Translations under genes and position numbers: made by a program
Shown: piece after piece, positions 52,553 to 62,782 of the stretch
Layout of the letters: each line of letters opens with the position of its first letter
Numbering within the stretch: position 1 is the stretch's first letter
Source: Nesterenkonia natronophila
GTDB taxonomy: Bacteria; Actinomycetota; Actinomycetes; Actinomycetales; Micrococcaceae
Assembly: GCF_003595215.1 (NCBI RefSeq)
Contig: NZ_QYZP01000001.1
Coordinates: forward strand, 744,001 to 808,000
Direction: 5' to 3'
Length of the DNA: 64,000 bases
Notes under the pieces: generated by a model
The model's input: the letters and a program-made list of their open reading frames with translations, nothing else
What the model was told of the DNA's origin: nothing
Databases searched by the model: none

Positions 52553-53914
52553 ATGACAGAGACCCTGACCAACGCCACAGCTCAGAACGGCACCCCGCAG
52601 GAGAGCAGCTTCCAGCCCGAAACCCGGGATGTGTTCGAGCAGAAGGCTCAGGCACTGCAGAAGGAATGGGACACCAACCCTCGCTGGAGCCAGACCACCC
52701 GCGACTACACTGCGGAGGAGGTCATCCGCCTCCAGGGCACCGTCCAGGAGGAGCAGACCCTGGCCAAGCGCGGTTCCGAGAAGCTCTGGGCTCAGCTCAC
52801 CGAGGAGCACGCCGCCGGGAAGTTCACCAACTCCCTGGGCGCACTCACCGGCAACATGGCGGTCCAGCAGGTCAAGGCCGGCCTGCGCGCCATCTACCTC
52901 TCCGGCTGGCAGGTCGCCGGTGACGCCAACCTCTCCGGCCAGACCTATCCGGACCAGTCGTTGTATCCGGCCAACTCAGTGCCCTCCGTGGTCCGTCGGA
53001 TCAACAACGCGCTGCTGCGTGCCGACCAGATCGAGTACCTGGAAGGTAAGCGCACCGTAGAGGACTGGGTCGTGCCGATCGTGGCCGACGCTGAGGCAGG
53101 CTTCGGCGGTCCGCTCAACGCATACGAGCTGATGAAGCAGATGATCGGCGCCGGCGCGGCAGGCGTGCACTGGGAAGATCAGCTGGCCAGCGAGAAGAAG
53201 TGCGGCCACCTGGGCGGGAAGGTGCTGATCCCCACCGGACAGCACATCCGCACCCTGCAGTCGGCCCGCCTCGCATCCGATGTCTCCAACACCCCCAGCG
53301 TGATCATCGCCCGCACCGATGCCGAGGCGGCCACCTTGATCACCTCGGACGTCGACGAGCGTGACAAGCCCTTCATCACCGGAGAGCGCACTGCAGAAGG
53401 CTTCTACAAGGTCCGTAACGGGATCGAGCCCTGCATCGCCCGGGCCAAGGCCTACGCCCCCTACTCGGACCTGATCTGGATGGAAACCGGCACTCCGGAC
53501 CTGGAACTGGCCAAGAAGTTTGCTGAGGCTGTGAAGTCGGAGTACCCAGACCAGATGCTGGCCTACAACTGCTCACCGTCCTTCAACTGGCGCAAGCACC
53601 TCGACGACGAGACCATCGCCAAGTTCCAGCGCGAACTGGGCAAGATGGGCTTCACCTTCCAGTTCATCACGCTGGCCGGATTCCACGCCCTGAACTACTC
53701 AATGTTCGAGCTCGCCAAGGGCTACAACGCCGAGCAGATGAAGGCATACGTGGAGCTGCAGGAGAAGGAATTCGCTGCAGAGGCTCAGGGCTACACCGCC
53801 ACCAAACACCAGCGAGAGGTCGGCACCGGATACTTCGACGCCGTCTCCACCACTTTGAATCCCGAATCCTCCACAGTTGCGCTGCGGGGATCCACCGAAG
53901 AGGGCCAATTTTAG
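52553..53914 (+). CDS. aceA: isocitrate lyase
   Basis: Cleaves isocitrate to glyoxylate and succinate, opening the glyoxylate shunt for growth on acetate or fatty acids. It is 453 residues from ATG 52553 after AAAGGAG. The active-site loop [10 protein letters not shown] has Cys217; [11 protein letters not shown] and YNCSPSFNW are present. The open frame to 52385 is leader. It is followed 49 bp later by a degenerate malate synthase relative. Confidence 0.97.
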   Translation: MTETLTNATAQNGTPQESSFQPETRDVFEQKAQALQKEWDTNPRWSQTTRDYTAEEVIRLQGTVQEEQTLAKRGSEKLWAQLTEEHAAGKFTNSLGALTGNMAVQQVKAGLRAIYLSGWQVAGDANLSGQTYPDQSLYPANSVPSVVRRINNALLRADQIEYLEGKRTVEDWVVPIVADAEAGFGGPLNAYELMKQMIGAGAAGVHWEDQLASEKKCGHLGGKVLIPTGQHIRTLQSARLASDVSNTPSVIIARTDAEAATLITSDVDERDKPFITGERTAEGFYKVRNGIEPCIARAKAYAPYSDLIWMETGTPDLELAKKFAEAVKSEYPDQMLAYNCSPSFNWRKHLDDETIAKFQRELGKMGFTFQFITLAGFHALNYSMFELAKGYNAEQMKAYVELQEKEFAAEAQGYTATKHQREVGTGYFDAVSTTLNPESSTVALRGSTEEGQF

Positions 53915-53963
53915 TAATCACCGGGCCGCAGACCCGAGTGTGAGCAGATAAGGAACCATTGTC

Positions 53964-54542
53964 ATGAATACCGGACAGACCATCACCATCAACGGAATCA
54001 CGCTTGCCGGACCGACCGTGCCACGGCAGAACGAACTGTTCACCGGCGCAGCCCTCGAGTTCCTGGCAGTGCTCCACCGCGAGTTCGCCCCACGGTTGAT
54101 TGAACTGGGGCTGGGGTCGGAGACGCCGCGGTCCTCGTCCGGTTGGCAGGCACTGGTGCAGCGCCACCTGACCGAGCCGCCGAGCAGCTTCATCAGTCCG
54201 CGGAGGCTCTCCCGCAGCGAAGAGCGGATCCTGTGCAACGGCAGTGCGCTGTCGGCGGGCATCGTGGACTTCGGTCTGCACATCCACCGCAACGCTCGGC
54301 GGCTGCTGTGGGAAGGTAGGGCACCGTTCGTCTCGCTCCCCGGTACTGAAGGGGAGGAGGAGCTGCAGCTGTGGCAGGAGCTCTTCGTCCGAGCAGAGGA
54401 GCTGATGGACCTGCCGGAGGGCACCATCCGGGCTATCCACCTTCGTCCCGGCGAGCCGGACATGGACGACGACGAGGACGGCCAGGCCTGCAGTGCGGCT
54501 GTGCTCATGACTCGTCCGGGGGCTCGCGCCAAGGTCGCTTGA
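53964..54542 (+). CDS. shortened malate synthase relative lacking the catalytic core
   Basis: A 192-residue protein in the usual aceB position. Two blocks resemble malate synthase A: the N-terminus (NELFTGAALEFLAVLHREFA) and the internal stretch SAGIVDFGLHIHRNARRLLW, PFVSLPGTEGEEELQLWQEL, LPEGTIRAIHL, which matches the segment before the IET magnesium-binding motif. The TIM-barrel segment with the catalytic Arg is missing between them, the motif after RAIHL reads RPGE instead of IET, and everything after is gone. The frame is open throughout, and the end is a unique acidic/Arg tail. Either a pseudogene kept in frame or a repurposed binding protein; it cannot be a malate synthase. Confidence 0.7.
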   Translation: MNTGQTITINGITLAGPTVPRQNELFTGAALEFLAVLHREFAPRLIELGLGSETPRSSSGWQALVQRHLTEPPSSFISPRRLSRSEERILCNGSALSAGIVDFGLHIHRNARRLLWEGRAPFVSLPGTEGEEELQLWQELFVRAEELMDLPEGTIRAIHLRPGEPDMDDDEDGQACSAAVLMTRPGARAKVA

Positions 54543-54579
54543 GATCGGGGCAACTTAGCCCGCACACCCCTTAACCCAG

Positions 54580-54615
54580 TGCACCCCCGGAGCCTTCGAG
54601 GTCTCCGGGGGTGCA
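54580..54615. terminator. bidirectional terminator
   Basis: TGCACCCCCGGAG and CTCCGGGGGTGCA form a perfect 13-bp stem with a 10-base loop in the convergent gap between the malate synthase relative and the betaine binding protein gene. Confidence 0.85.
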
Positions 54616-54645
54616 GTGCGTGGTGCAGCAGCTGAAGGCTCAGCT

Positions 54646-55659
54646 TCAGTCCATGATCTCTTCGATCAGGTCGGAGTTGTTATCCATCCAGGCGCGAGCA
54701 CCGGCTTCGGGGTCATCCTCATATTCGTTGACAACGAGGTCCTCGAGCTCGGCGTACTCGTCGTCGGTGAGCTCGAATTCGCCCATCCAGTCAGCCACCT
54801 CGGGGAAGTCCGAGGAGAACTCAGAGTTGGCGATGAAGTTCAGCGTCTCAGGCTCGCCGAGTGCACCTTCGGGATCCTCAAGATCCTTCAGGTCCCACTC
54901 GCCGTAGGCCCAGAACGGCCGCCAAAGGGTGACCACGATGTCCTCTTCAGCGTTGATGGCGTTGTCCAGCTCGGTGAGCATCGCCGCGGTGGAGGAATCA
55001 GCCAGGGTGAACTCATCATCGAGGCCGTATTCGGGGAAGACCGAATCGGCGGTGACGCCCATGTGTCCGGAGCCCGGCTCGATGCCCACGACCTGACCGT
55101 TGAACATGTCAGCGTTGTCGGCCAGCTCTTCCAGAGAGTCGATCTCCGTGTACTCGGGCACCGCGAGGGTCAGCACAGCGCCCTCGTAGTAGGCGCCGAG
55201 ATCTTCGAGGTCGTCGCCGTACTGCTCCATGTAGTCGGCGTGGGTGACCTCAGGCCATGCGGAGGGGTAGACGTGGATATCACCGTTGGCCACGCCGGTG
55301 TACAGCGGTGCGGCATCGTTGATCTCTTCGATCTCCACCTCGTAGCCTTCGTCCTCCAGGATGGCCTCCCACAGGTATGCCAGGGAGAGACCGTCGGTCC
55401 AGGAGGGGATGATGCCTAGGGTCACGGTGCCACCGTCGCCAGCAGCCTCGCCATCCTCGTCGCCATCCTCGTCGGCGTCATCTGCGTCTGCATCGGCATC
55501 TTCGTCAGCATCGTCGTCTGTGTCCGTGTCGGTGTCCTCGACGTCCGCATCATCGGGCTCTTCGCCGTTGTCGCCGTTGTCCTCGCCGCAGGCGGCGAGT
55601 GTCAGTCCGAGCATCGAGGCGATGGCTGCGGACTTCAGGAGTGTGGATGAAGTTCTCAT
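54646..55659 (-). CDS. glycine betaine-type ABC substrate-binding lipoprotein
   Basis: A 337-residue secreted receptor. Lipobox LTLAAC (Cys about 24), then an extraordinary linker of some 50 residues made almost wholly of Asp, Glu, Ala and Gly, then the OpuAC domain (TLGIIPSWTDGLSLAYLWEA) with Trp residues likely forming the aromatic ligand cage (WPEV, LWRPFWAYGEW). Last gene of the operon ATPase-permease-receptor. The linker length and acidity are unusual and fit a salt-adapted surface. Confidence 0.92.
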   Translation of the reverse strand: MRTSSTLLKSAAIASMLGLTLAACGEDNGDNGEEPDDADVEDTDTDTDDDADEDADADADDADEDGDEDGEAAGDGGTVTLGIIPSWTDGLSLAYLWEAILEDEGYEVEIEEINDAAPLYTGVANGDIHVYPSAWPEVTHADYMEQYGDDLEDLGAYYEGAVLTLAVPEYTEIDSLEELADNADMFNGQVVGIEPGSGHMGVTADSVFPEYGLDDEFTLADSSTAAMLTELDNAINAEEDIVVTLWRPFWAYGEWDLKDLEDPEGALGEPETLNFIANSEFSSDFPEVADWMGEFELTDDEYAELEDLVVNEYEDDPEAGARAWMDNNSDLIEEIMD

Positions 55660-55729
55660 CTTCTGTGGTCCTTTCCTACATAGGTGCGATTCTTCATTCT
55701 GTCCCGCCACTGGGGACGGATGGTCTGTG

Positions 55730-56686
55730 TCAGATGTCCCTGGCGGCGGTTGCCTGCTGCTCCGCCTGCTCCTTCGGCTGTGCCTGCTCAGGGGCCGGTT
55801 TGCTGCGGCGCAGCAGCTTGGTCAGGACTCCGGAGCCGTCGCCCACTGCCGCGGTGACGCGGTCCAGGTAGATGGCTAGCACTACCACGGAGAGCCCGGC
55901 TTCGAAGCCGAGGGCGATGTCCAGGCTGCCGATGGCCCGGGCCACCTCACCGCCGAGGCCGCCGGCGCCGACGAATCCGGCAATGACCGCCATGGAGAGC
56001 GCCAGCATGATGACCTGGTTCACCCCGGCCATGATGGTCTTCACTGCAAGGGGCAGCTGAATGCGGAAGAGGATCTGGCCGGGCGTGCTGCCGAAGGCGT
56101 GGCCGGCCTCGACCACCTCGCGGTCGACCCCCCGGATGCCCAGCTCAGTGAAGCGCACACCTGGAGGTAGGCAGAAGATCAGGGTGGCGACGACGCCAGC
56201 AGGAACACCGATGCTGAACAGCGTCACCACTGGGACCAGCCATACGAGGGCTGGCATGGTCTGCATCAAGTCCATAATGGGTCGGACTGCGCCGGAGACG
56301 CGGTCAGACTTGGCTGCAAGCACGCCGACCGGTATAGCGATGACCAGTGCGACGCCGGTGGCTACAAGCACCAGTGCCAGGGTGGCCATGGCGTTATCCC
56401 ACTGGTCCATGGCGATGATGGAGACCATCAGCACCAGCGTGAGCACGGCGAGTTTCCAGTCACGGACCAACCATGCGATCAGCGCGAATATCACAGACAG
56501 CACGAGCGCGTCGGGCCAGGTCAGCAGCGTTTCCAGCCAGTCCTCTGTGAGGGTCTCCAGGCCGTTGCGCATCAGCGTGAAGGCTTCACCCAGGTTCGAC
56601 CGCGCCCAGTTGAAGCCGGTCTCGATCCATTCCCCGACCTCTACCCGGGGTATGCCCATTCCGTCAGTTTCCGCGGCGCGAATCAT
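55730..56686 (-). CDS. glycine betaine ABC permease
   Basis: A 318-residue membrane subunit of the ProW/OpuAB kind, with an N-terminal cytoplasmic or membrane-associated helix, about six spans and the coupling loop EAGHAFGSTPGQILFRIQLP. The start overlaps the ATPase stop by 4 bp (ATGA). Functions as a homodimer in this family. Confidence 0.93.
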   Translation of the reverse strand: MIRAAETDGMGIPRVEVGEWIETGFNWARSNLGEAFTLMRNGLETLTEDWLETLLTWPDALVLSVIFALIAWLVRDWKLAVLTLVLMVSIIAMDQWDNAMATLALVLVATGVALVIAIPVGVLAAKSDRVSGAVRPIMDLMQTMPALVWLVPVVTLFSIGVPAGVVATLIFCLPPGVRFTELGIRGVDREVVEAGHAFGSTPGQILFRIQLPLAVKTIMAGVNQVIMLALSMAVIAGFVGAGGLGGEVARAIGSLDIALGFEAGLSVVVLAIYLDRVTAAVGDGSGVLTKLLRRSKPAPEQAQPKEQAEQQATAARDI

Positions 56687-57921
56687 TGGGCCACCTCCTG
56701 GTAGATGGTCTGGACCGAAGACGTGGGGGTGGGATCAGCCATAGCGTTGAGCAGCGTCACCCGGGGGATGACCCCGAGCAGCTTGCCGCTTTCGTCAATC
56801 ACGGCCAGACCCGCGGCGTGCTCGGAGGCGGCTGTCATGAGTTCGGCGAGGTAGGTGTCCTCGTGGGTCGCCGGCATAGGCTTGATCAACCCTGAGAGAG
56901 TCTCCTTGCCTGCGGCGACTCCCTCGGCGATGTCGTGCTCGTACACCACGCCCTGCAGCACTCGGCTCTGATTCACCACACACAGTGAGCTGGTCTGGTT
57001 TTCGCGCATCAGCCGGTGGGCCGCACGCGGGCCCTGTTCGGAGCCCAGCAGTGCCACGGGGGGCTCTTGGATCTCCCCGGCAGTGAGCACTCGGGTACGG
57101 TCCACATCCTGGATGAACTGGGCCACGTAGTCGTTGGCCGGGTCGTTGAGGATCTGTTCGGTGGTGCCGATCTGCACAATCTTGCCGTCGCGCATCATCG
57201 CGATCCGGCTGCCTAGCCGCATGGCCTCATTGAGGTCGTGAGTGATGAAAACGATCGTCTTTCCCAGATCCTGTTGGAGCTCCAGCAGCTGGTCCTGCAT
57301 CTCTTTGCGGATCAGCGGGTCGAGTGCGCTGAAGGCCTCGTCCATGAGCATGAGGTCGGTCTCTGCGGCCAGGGCGCGGGCCAGGCCCACCCGTTGGCGC
57401 ATGCCGCCGGAAAGCTGGTCGGGACGCTGGCCGCCATAGCCCCTGAGCCCCACCAGGTTCAGCGCCTCAGTGGCTTTCTTCTCCCGATCGCTGCGGTTCA
57501 TGCCGCGCACTTCTAGGGAGTAGGCCGCATTCTGGCCGACTGTGCGGTGCGGCATCAGTGCGAAGTGCTGGAAGACCATGGCGATCTTCTCGCGGCGGAT
57601 GCTGCGCAGCCGCCGACTGTTCACCTTGGTGATGTCTTGACCAAAGATCTCCACGGTCCCTGAGGTGGCCGGCTGAATACCGTTCAGAGTGCGGATCAGC
57701 GTGGATTTGCCTGAACCGGAGAGCCCCATGACCACAAAGATTTCGCCTTGGGGCACCTCGAAGGAGGCGTCGATGACTGCTGCCATCCCTTGAGACTTCA
57801 GCTCCTCGCGGGTGGCTCCTTCTTTCAATTTTTTCACAATGGACTCAGGCCGTCTGCCGAATGCCTTGTAAACATTCTGCACACTGACCGCGTTGACGTG
57901 ATTATTTTCGCTAACTGACAA
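56683..57921 (-). CDS. glycine betaine ABC ATPase with CBS domains
   Basis: A 412-residue ProV/OpuAA-type ATPase: Walker A GLSGSGKST (66-74), signature LSGGMRQR, Walker B LMLMDEAFSALDP, H-loop FITHDLNEA. The C-terminal 140 residues form a CBS pair, which in OpuA senses ionic strength or c-di-AMP. The start is a TTG at 57921. First gene of the operon; a 123-bp gap separates it from the divergent RamB-like gene. Confidence 0.93.
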   Translation of the reverse strand: MSVSENNHVNAVSVQNVYKAFGRRPESIVKKLKEGATREELKSQGMAAVIDASFEVPQGEIFVVMGLSGSGKSTLIRTLNGIQPATSGTVEIFGQDITKVNSRRLRSIRREKIAMVFQHFALMPHRTVGQNAAYSLEVRGMNRSDREKKATEALNLVGLRGYGGQRPDQLSGGMRQRVGLARALAAETDLMLMDEAFSALDPLIRKEMQDQLLELQQDLGKTIVFITHDLNEAMRLGSRIAMMRDGKIVQIGTTEQILNDPANDYVAQFIQDVDRTRVLTAGEIQEPPVALLGSEQGPRAAHRLMRENQTSSLCVVNQSRVLQGVVYEHDIAEGVAAGKETLSGLIKPMPATHEDTYLAELMTAASEHAAGLAVIDESGKLLGVIPRVTLLNAMADPTPTSSVQTIYQEVAQ

Positions 57922-58044
57922 CCCTCAAAACTTCCTGTGCAAGTGCATCGTAGATACTCAAGATACCAAACCCTCATGAATGTGCTCTATATCACGCTTA
58001 ACTAGAGCCCCGCTGAGCAGATGTTTCTGACCTACACTTGCTCC

Positions 58045-59541
58045 ATGCGCGCACCTGAGCTCGCCCCAGAAGAGAACGACGACGCCCTGGACCTCATTGC
58101 CCTGGGACGCAGGGTTCGTCATCTGCGGAAGAAACAGGGCATGACCCTAGATGACTTGGCAGAGAAGGTCGGCACCGCTCCCAGCCAGCTCTCGCTCCTG
58201 GAGAACGGCAAGCGCGAGCCTAAGCTCTCCCAACTTCAGCAGCTGAGCAGAGCACTGGGTGTGGGGATGGAGCACCTGATGGGTGCTGAGCCGCCGTCGA
58301 AGCGGGCTGGTTTGGAGATAGAGCTGGAAAAGACCCAGCGGGGGCCGCTCTACGCCGCCCTGGGGCTGCCCACGGTGCGGATCTCCAACCGGCTGCCGAT
58401 GGATGTCCTGGAGTCACTGGTGGCGCTGCAGCGCGAGCTCAAGCGCCGACTGGAGGAGCAGGCCGCCACCCCGGAGGAGGCCCGGCGAGCCAATACGGAA
58501 CTGCGCGAGGAGATGAAGTCCCGCAACAACTACTACCCGGAGATTGAAGCCCAAGCTGCTGAGCTGCTGGAGAGAGTCGGCTACACCTCCGGCCCGTTGG
58601 GGCACCACATCGCGGCCCGGATTGCGGAGCAGCTGGGGTTTTCCATCCGGTTTGTGCCGAATCTTCCCAACTCCACCCGGTCGGTGACCGATCAGCTCAA
58701 CAAGATTATCTATCTGACCCAGGGCCGTTCCCGGGACTGGGACTCGCGGTCGGTGCTGCTCCAAGCCCTGGGCCACCATGTGCTGGGCCACACTGAGCCC
58801 CGCGACTACTCAGAGTTCCTGCGCCAGCGGGTCTACACCAATTACTTCGCCGCGGCCCTGCTGATGCCGGAGAAGCCGGCGGTCGAGTTCCTCGCCACAG
58901 CCAAGAGCGCCAAGGAGCTGGCGATCGAGGACCTGCGTGACGCGTTCGCGGTCTCCTATGAGTCCGCAGCCCACCGGTTCACCAATCTGGCTACCGAGCA
59001 CTTGGGGATCACGTGCCACTTCCAGAAGGTGCATGAGTCCGGGATCATTCACAAGGCGTATGAGAACGACGGCGTCAGCTTCCCGGCAGACCACTCCGGA
59101 GCCATCGAGGGTCAGACGATCTGCCGCGAGTGGACCTCGCGTCAGGTCTTCGACGTCAAAGACAAGTTCCGCTCCTTCAACCAGTACACCGACACCCCGT
59201 CCGGGACCTTCTGGTGCACCGCTCGCACCGAGGGGCATTCCTCGGGCGTGTACTCGCTGTCCATCGGGGTCCCGTTTGAGCACGCCAAGTGGTTCCGCGG
59301 CAAGGACACCCAGTCTCGATCGGTCTCGCGCTGCCCGGATGATCCCACCTGCTGCCGGATCCCGCCTGCGGGTCTGGCCGAGGTGTGGGACGGTCACGCA
59401 TGGCCGGCCTCCCGGGCCAACACCCACCTGCTGGCCGCCATGCCGGAGGGCGCATTCCCTGGCGTGGACACCACCGAGGTCTACCGGTTCTTGCAGCAGC
59501 ACTCTCAGGCGGAGACGGATCTCAGGCGGAGAAACTCCTAA
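58045..59541 (+). CDS. RamB-like XRE/ImmA-type regulator of acetate metabolism
   Basis: A 498-residue transcription factor. N-terminal XRE domain (LGRRVRHLRKKQGMTLDDLA, SQLSLLENGKREPKL, about 20-75), coiled-coil linker, an IrrE-like region whose peptidase motif reads LGHHVLGH, and a C-terminal Cys-containing domain (CPDDPTCCRIPP) typical of short-chain fatty acyl regulators. RamB controls aceA/aceB in corynebacteria, and aceA is 4 kb away. The ATG at 58045 is 7 bp after a TACACT box, suggesting a leaderless mRNA; an ATG at 58021 is in frame. Confidence 0.85.
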   Translation: MRAPELAPEENDDALDLIALGRRVRHLRKKQGMTLDDLAEKVGTAPSQLSLLENGKREPKLSQLQQLSRALGVGMEHLMGAEPPSKRAGLEIELEKTQRGPLYAALGLPTVRISNRLPMDVLESLVALQRELKRRLEEQAATPEEARRANTELREEMKSRNNYYPEIEAQAAELLERVGYTSGPLGHHIAARIAEQLGFSIRFVPNLPNSTRSVTDQLNKIIYLTQGRSRDWDSRSVLLQALGHHVLGHTEPRDYSEFLRQRVYTNYFAAALLMPEKPAVEFLATAKSAKELAIEDLRDAFAVSYESAAHRFTNLATEHLGITCHFQKVHESGIIHKAYENDGVSFPADHSGAIEGQTICREWTSRQVFDVKDKFRSFNQYTDTPSGTFWCTARTEGHSSGVYSLSIGVPFEHAKWFRGKDTQSRSVSRCPDDPTCCRIPPAGLAEVWDGHAWPASRANTHLLAAMPEGAFPGVDTTEVYRFLQQHSQAETDLRRRNS

Positions 59542-60242
59542 CGCCGCGCCTCGTCGGCACCCGGATCCTGGTGCCCCGTCAGCATATTCGCGAGTTCCTC
59601 CACGGAGCCGGCGGTGATGTCGGGTGCCGCGAAGTAGCGGGGCCAGCGCCCGTCGCCCCGATTGATCCATGCGGTGCTGAGACCTGCGCGGGCGGCGCCA
59701 TGGATGTCCCACGGATGGACGGCCACCAGCATCATCTCCTCGGCACTGACCCCGCACTGCCGAGCCGCGTGCTCATAGGCGGAGCGCGCTGGCTTCCAGG
59801 CGGGTGCTTGCTCGACGGAGAGCAGCCGCTCGAAGTTCTCGCCGATCCCAGCCCGTGCGAAGAGCGTCTGCGCGACTTGCGCGGCCCCGTTGCTCAGCGT
59901 GACCAACCTGAACCCTGCAGAGTCCAGCGTCTGGATCCCGCCCGGCACGTCCGGGTGCACACCGAGTTCCCCTATGCCCTCCATGACGTGGCTGACAGCA
60001 TCTTCGATTCCCCTGTCCAGGGGAACGTCCTGCAGCACCTCGCGCAGCATCTCTGTGCCGATGTCGGCGAAACCTACGTTCTCTCCGGTGGCGGCAAGGG
60101 CGAAACCGTCGCGCAGCAGCTGGGCGAACCACAGTCTCGCCAGGTGCCGGGGCGCTCCGATGTCCGCGAATCGACTAGCAAGCGGCGCCATATCGGACAG
60201 TGTCTCGTTGACGTCGAAGACTATGACTGCGGGGGTCGCCAT
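59538..60242 (-). CDS. haloacid dehalogenase type II
   Basis: A 234-residue HAD hydrolase acting on 2-haloacids or related small substrates. Nucleophile Asp10 is in VIFDVNETL, followed by VTLSNGAAQ (Ser/Asn motif II), a Lys region (APAWKPARSAYEHA) and MLVAVHPWDIHGA. The start is ATG 60242, and it is convergent with the regulator by 4 bp. The natural substrate may not be halogenated. Confidence 0.85.
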   Translation of the reverse strand: MATPAVIVFDVNETLSDMAPLASRFADIGAPRHLARLWFAQLLRDGFALAATGENVGFADIGTEMLREVLQDVPLDRGIEDAVSHVMEGIGELGVHPDVPGGIQTLDSAGFRLVTLSNGAAQVAQTLFARAGIGENFERLLSVEQAPAWKPARSAYEHAARQCGVSAEEMMLVAVHPWDIHGAARAGLSTAWINRGDGRWPRYFAAPDITAGSVEELANMLTGHQDPGADEARR

Positions 60243-60365
60243 GGACTGACTCTAGTTGGGGATGCCGTTCCCAGAAAACCACCAATCGCATATTGTTGAA
60301 CAATCATGTGACCTACGGCATGCTAGGGGTGAGCGTGATTCTCTCCAGCAGGAAGGTGCTTTGAA

Positions 60366-61127
60366 GTGAATGCAGTCATTGATCTCAACAGCGACGTCGG
60401 TGAATCCTTCGGCAATTGGCAGGTGCCGGATCAGCAGATGGTCGAGGTGGTCTCCAGCGCGAATATCGCCTGCGGGTTGCACGCCGGCGATCCCATAACC
60501 ATTCGATCCACCGCAGCCGCAGCGGCGAAAAACGGGGTGGCGATCGGCGCTCACATCGGTTACCGCGACCTGGCCGGGTTCGGGCGGCGGTTCATCGACT
60601 ATGACCTCAATGAACTCTCCGCTGACATTCTCTACCAGCTTGGTGCTCTGGAAGCCATGGCCCGGGCCGCTGGCTCCCGCATCAGCTACGTGAAGCCGCA
60701 CGGTGCGCTCTACAACACCATCGTGACGCACCAAGATCAGGCCAAAGCCGTGATCGACACCATCGCCGAATACAACCCGGACCTTCCGGTACTCCTGCTT
60801 CCCGGGGGTCATGCTCTGGAATACGCCCGCGACCAGGGTCTGCGTGGAGTGGCTGAGGCCTTCGCCGACCGGGCCTACAACCCGGACGGATCTCTGACCT
60901 CGCGTCGCCAGGAGGGTTCGGTCCTCGAGGACGTCAACCAGGTAGTGGAGAACATGCTCCGGCTGGCTCAGGATGGCGTCCTCATCGCACACGACGGTAC
61001 TCGTATAGAGACAGAGGCCGAAAGCATCTGCACACATGGCGACACGCAGGGCTCGGTTCAGATGGCCCGTGCGGTCCGCGACGCCCTCATAGGTGCCGGT
61101 ATCGAGATTCGCAGCTTCGCCGGATGA
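60366..61127 (+). CDS. pxpA: 5-oxoprolinase subunit A (LamB/YcsF family)
   Basis: Part of the ATP-dependent enzyme that converts 5-oxoproline (pyroglutamate) to glutamate. It is 253 residues from GTG 60366, with DLNSDVGESFGNW at the N-terminus, ANIACGLHAGDP, and VKPHGALYN. It overlaps the next gene by 4 bp (ATGA). The family is well conserved and the order A-BC is as expected. Confidence 0.93.
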   Translation: MNAVIDLNSDVGESFGNWQVPDQQMVEVVSSANIACGLHAGDPITIRSTAAAAAKNGVAIGAHIGYRDLAGFGRRFIDYDLNELSADILYQLGALEAMARAAGSRISYVKPHGALYNTIVTHQDQAKAVIDTIAEYNPDLPVLLLPGGHALEYARDQGLRGVAEAFADRAYNPDGSLTSRRQEGSVLEDVNQVVENMLRLAQDGVLIAHDGTRIETEAESICTHGDTQGSVQMARAVRDALIGAGIEIRSFAG

Positions 61128-62782
61128 TTACCGGCATTCGACCCGCCGGTCGGCTCGGCCTTCTGCTGGAGCTGGAGACTCTCGATGACGTGCTCGCCGT
61201 CCACCAGCATCTCAAAACCCACCCGATGCCGGGGCAGGTCGACGCCGTGGCCGCTGCCCGGACGATTATGCTCACCTTTGGTCACCGAGACCATGTCCGC
61301 GCTGCCCACCAGCACACTGACGCGTTAACAGACCTTGAGTTCTCCACCGGGGGGCGGGAGCTAAAGAAGCTTCAAGTGGTCTATGACGGCGAAGACCTTG
61401 CTGAACTCGCTGAGACCCTGGGGATGAGTACTGAGGCATTCATCCAATGGCACTCCGGCCAGCAGTGGGTCGGGGCCTTCGGCGGATTTGCTCCTGGGTT
61501 CACCTACTGCACCCCCGCTGAGAGCACCCAGCCGATTCCCCGCCGTTCCTCACCCCGCACGGCGGTGCCGGAGAGGTCGGTGGCTGTCGCCGGGGACTTC
61601 TCTGCGGTCTACCCGCGCGTCTCACCGGGTGGTTGGCAGCTCATCGGGCGGACCTCAGCCGATATGTGGGACCTGGATCGTGCGGACCCGGCATTGGTCT
61701 CACCTGGGGATACTGTGGTCTATGTCCCGGTGTCCGCGGAGAAGCTCACCCTCAGCGCCGAATCAGAAAACCACCCCGCACCGCAGCAGGATGCCGCAAC
61801 CTCGAATGACTCAGCCAACCCTCCTGACTCCTCCCTGACTCCGCCACTGACCGTAGAGGATCCAGGGATGCAGCTGCTTATCCAGGATCTCGGACGGCCC
61901 GGATACAGCGACCTCGGGGTCTCCCGTGCCGGAGTGGCCGACGAGGCCGCCGCCCGCCAGGCGAACCGGCTGGTGGGCAACTCAGAAGGTGCTCCTGTAC
62001 TGGAGTCACTGATGGGCGGAGTTGTGCTCAATGCCGCCCGCACTGCAGTCCTGGCCGTTACTGGGGCCGTAGTTGAACTGACCATCGCCGCAGACGATGA
62101 ACACACCCGCCATGCACGCATGTGCGAGCCCTTTGCGTTGACCGCCGGTGAGCAGCTGCGGATCGGACCTACTACCCGTGGTCTGCGGGCAATAGTGGGT
62201 CTGCGCGGGGGAGTCGCTGGGCAGCCTGAGCTGGGGAGTCTCAGCAGTGACACGATGTCCGGGCTCGGCCCGGCGCCGCTGCAGATTGGTGACAGTATCA
62301 CTGCAGATGACACCTCTGCCTGCGCGGCGGTGGGTGTGGCGGAGCCAACTACGCTGATTTCAGCGGGGGAGGACGGCAGCTTCACCCTCCGCTTCACCTA
62401 TGGACCCCGGGAGGACTGGTTCGCCATGGCGGAGCAGCGCCGTCTCACCATCCAGTTGTGGCAGGTCACCCAGGAATCCAACCGGGTAGGTCTCCGGCTC
62501 GAGCCCGTTGACTCCCCGGGCACAGCAGCCCGCCCCCTGCAGCGGACCCGTACTGAGGAACTGCCCAGCGAAGGCGTGGCTCGCGGTTCCCTGCAGATGC
62601 CCCCTTCAGGCAACCCGGTGCTCTTCCTCAATGACCACCCGGTCACCGGTGGGTATCCCGTCATTGGCGTCCTCCTGCCTGAAGACCTGCCAGCTGCCGC
62701 CCAGTTGCGTCCCGGCGACATCGTCCGCCTGCTGGAAGACCCTGACCCGTTTACCCCCTGTGACTCGGAGGTTCCCTCGTGA
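61124..62782 (+). CDS. pxpBC: 5-oxoprolinase subunits B and C fused
   Basis: A 552-residue fusion. Residues 1-210 are PxpB-like ([35 protein letters not shown]), a Ser/Pro-rich linker about 210-240, and 245-545 are PxpC-like ([42 protein letters not shown]). Separate genes in E. coli and B. subtilis; fusions occur in actinobacteria. It overlaps the biotin carboxylase start in GTGA, so the operon is translationally coupled. Confidence 0.92.
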   Translation: MITGIRPAGRLGLLLELETLDDVLAVHQHLKTHPMPGQVDAVAAARTIMLTFGHRDHVRAAHQHTDALTDLEFSTGGRELKKLQVVYDGEDLAELAETLGMSTEAFIQWHSGQQWVGAFGGFAPGFTYCTPAESTQPIPRRSSPRTAVPERSVAVAGDFSAVYPRVSPGGWQLIGRTSADMWDLDRADPALVSPGDTVVYVPVSAEKLTLSAESENHPAPQQDAATSNDSANPPDSSLTPPLTVEDPGMQLLIQDLGRPGYSDLGVSRAGVADEAAARQANRLVGNSEGAPVLESLMGGVVLNAARTAVLAVTGAVVELTIAADDEHTRHARMCEPFALTAGEQLRIGPTTRGLRAIVGLRGGVAGQPELGSLSSDTMSGLGPAPLQIGDSITADDTSACAAVGVAEPTTLISAGEDGSFTLRFTYGPREDWFAMAEQRRLTIQLWQVTQESNRVGLRLEPVDSPGTAARPLQRTRTEELPSEGVARGSLQMPPSGNPVLFLNDHPVTGGYPVIGVLLPEDLPAAAQLRPGDIVRLLEDPDPFTPCDSEVPS

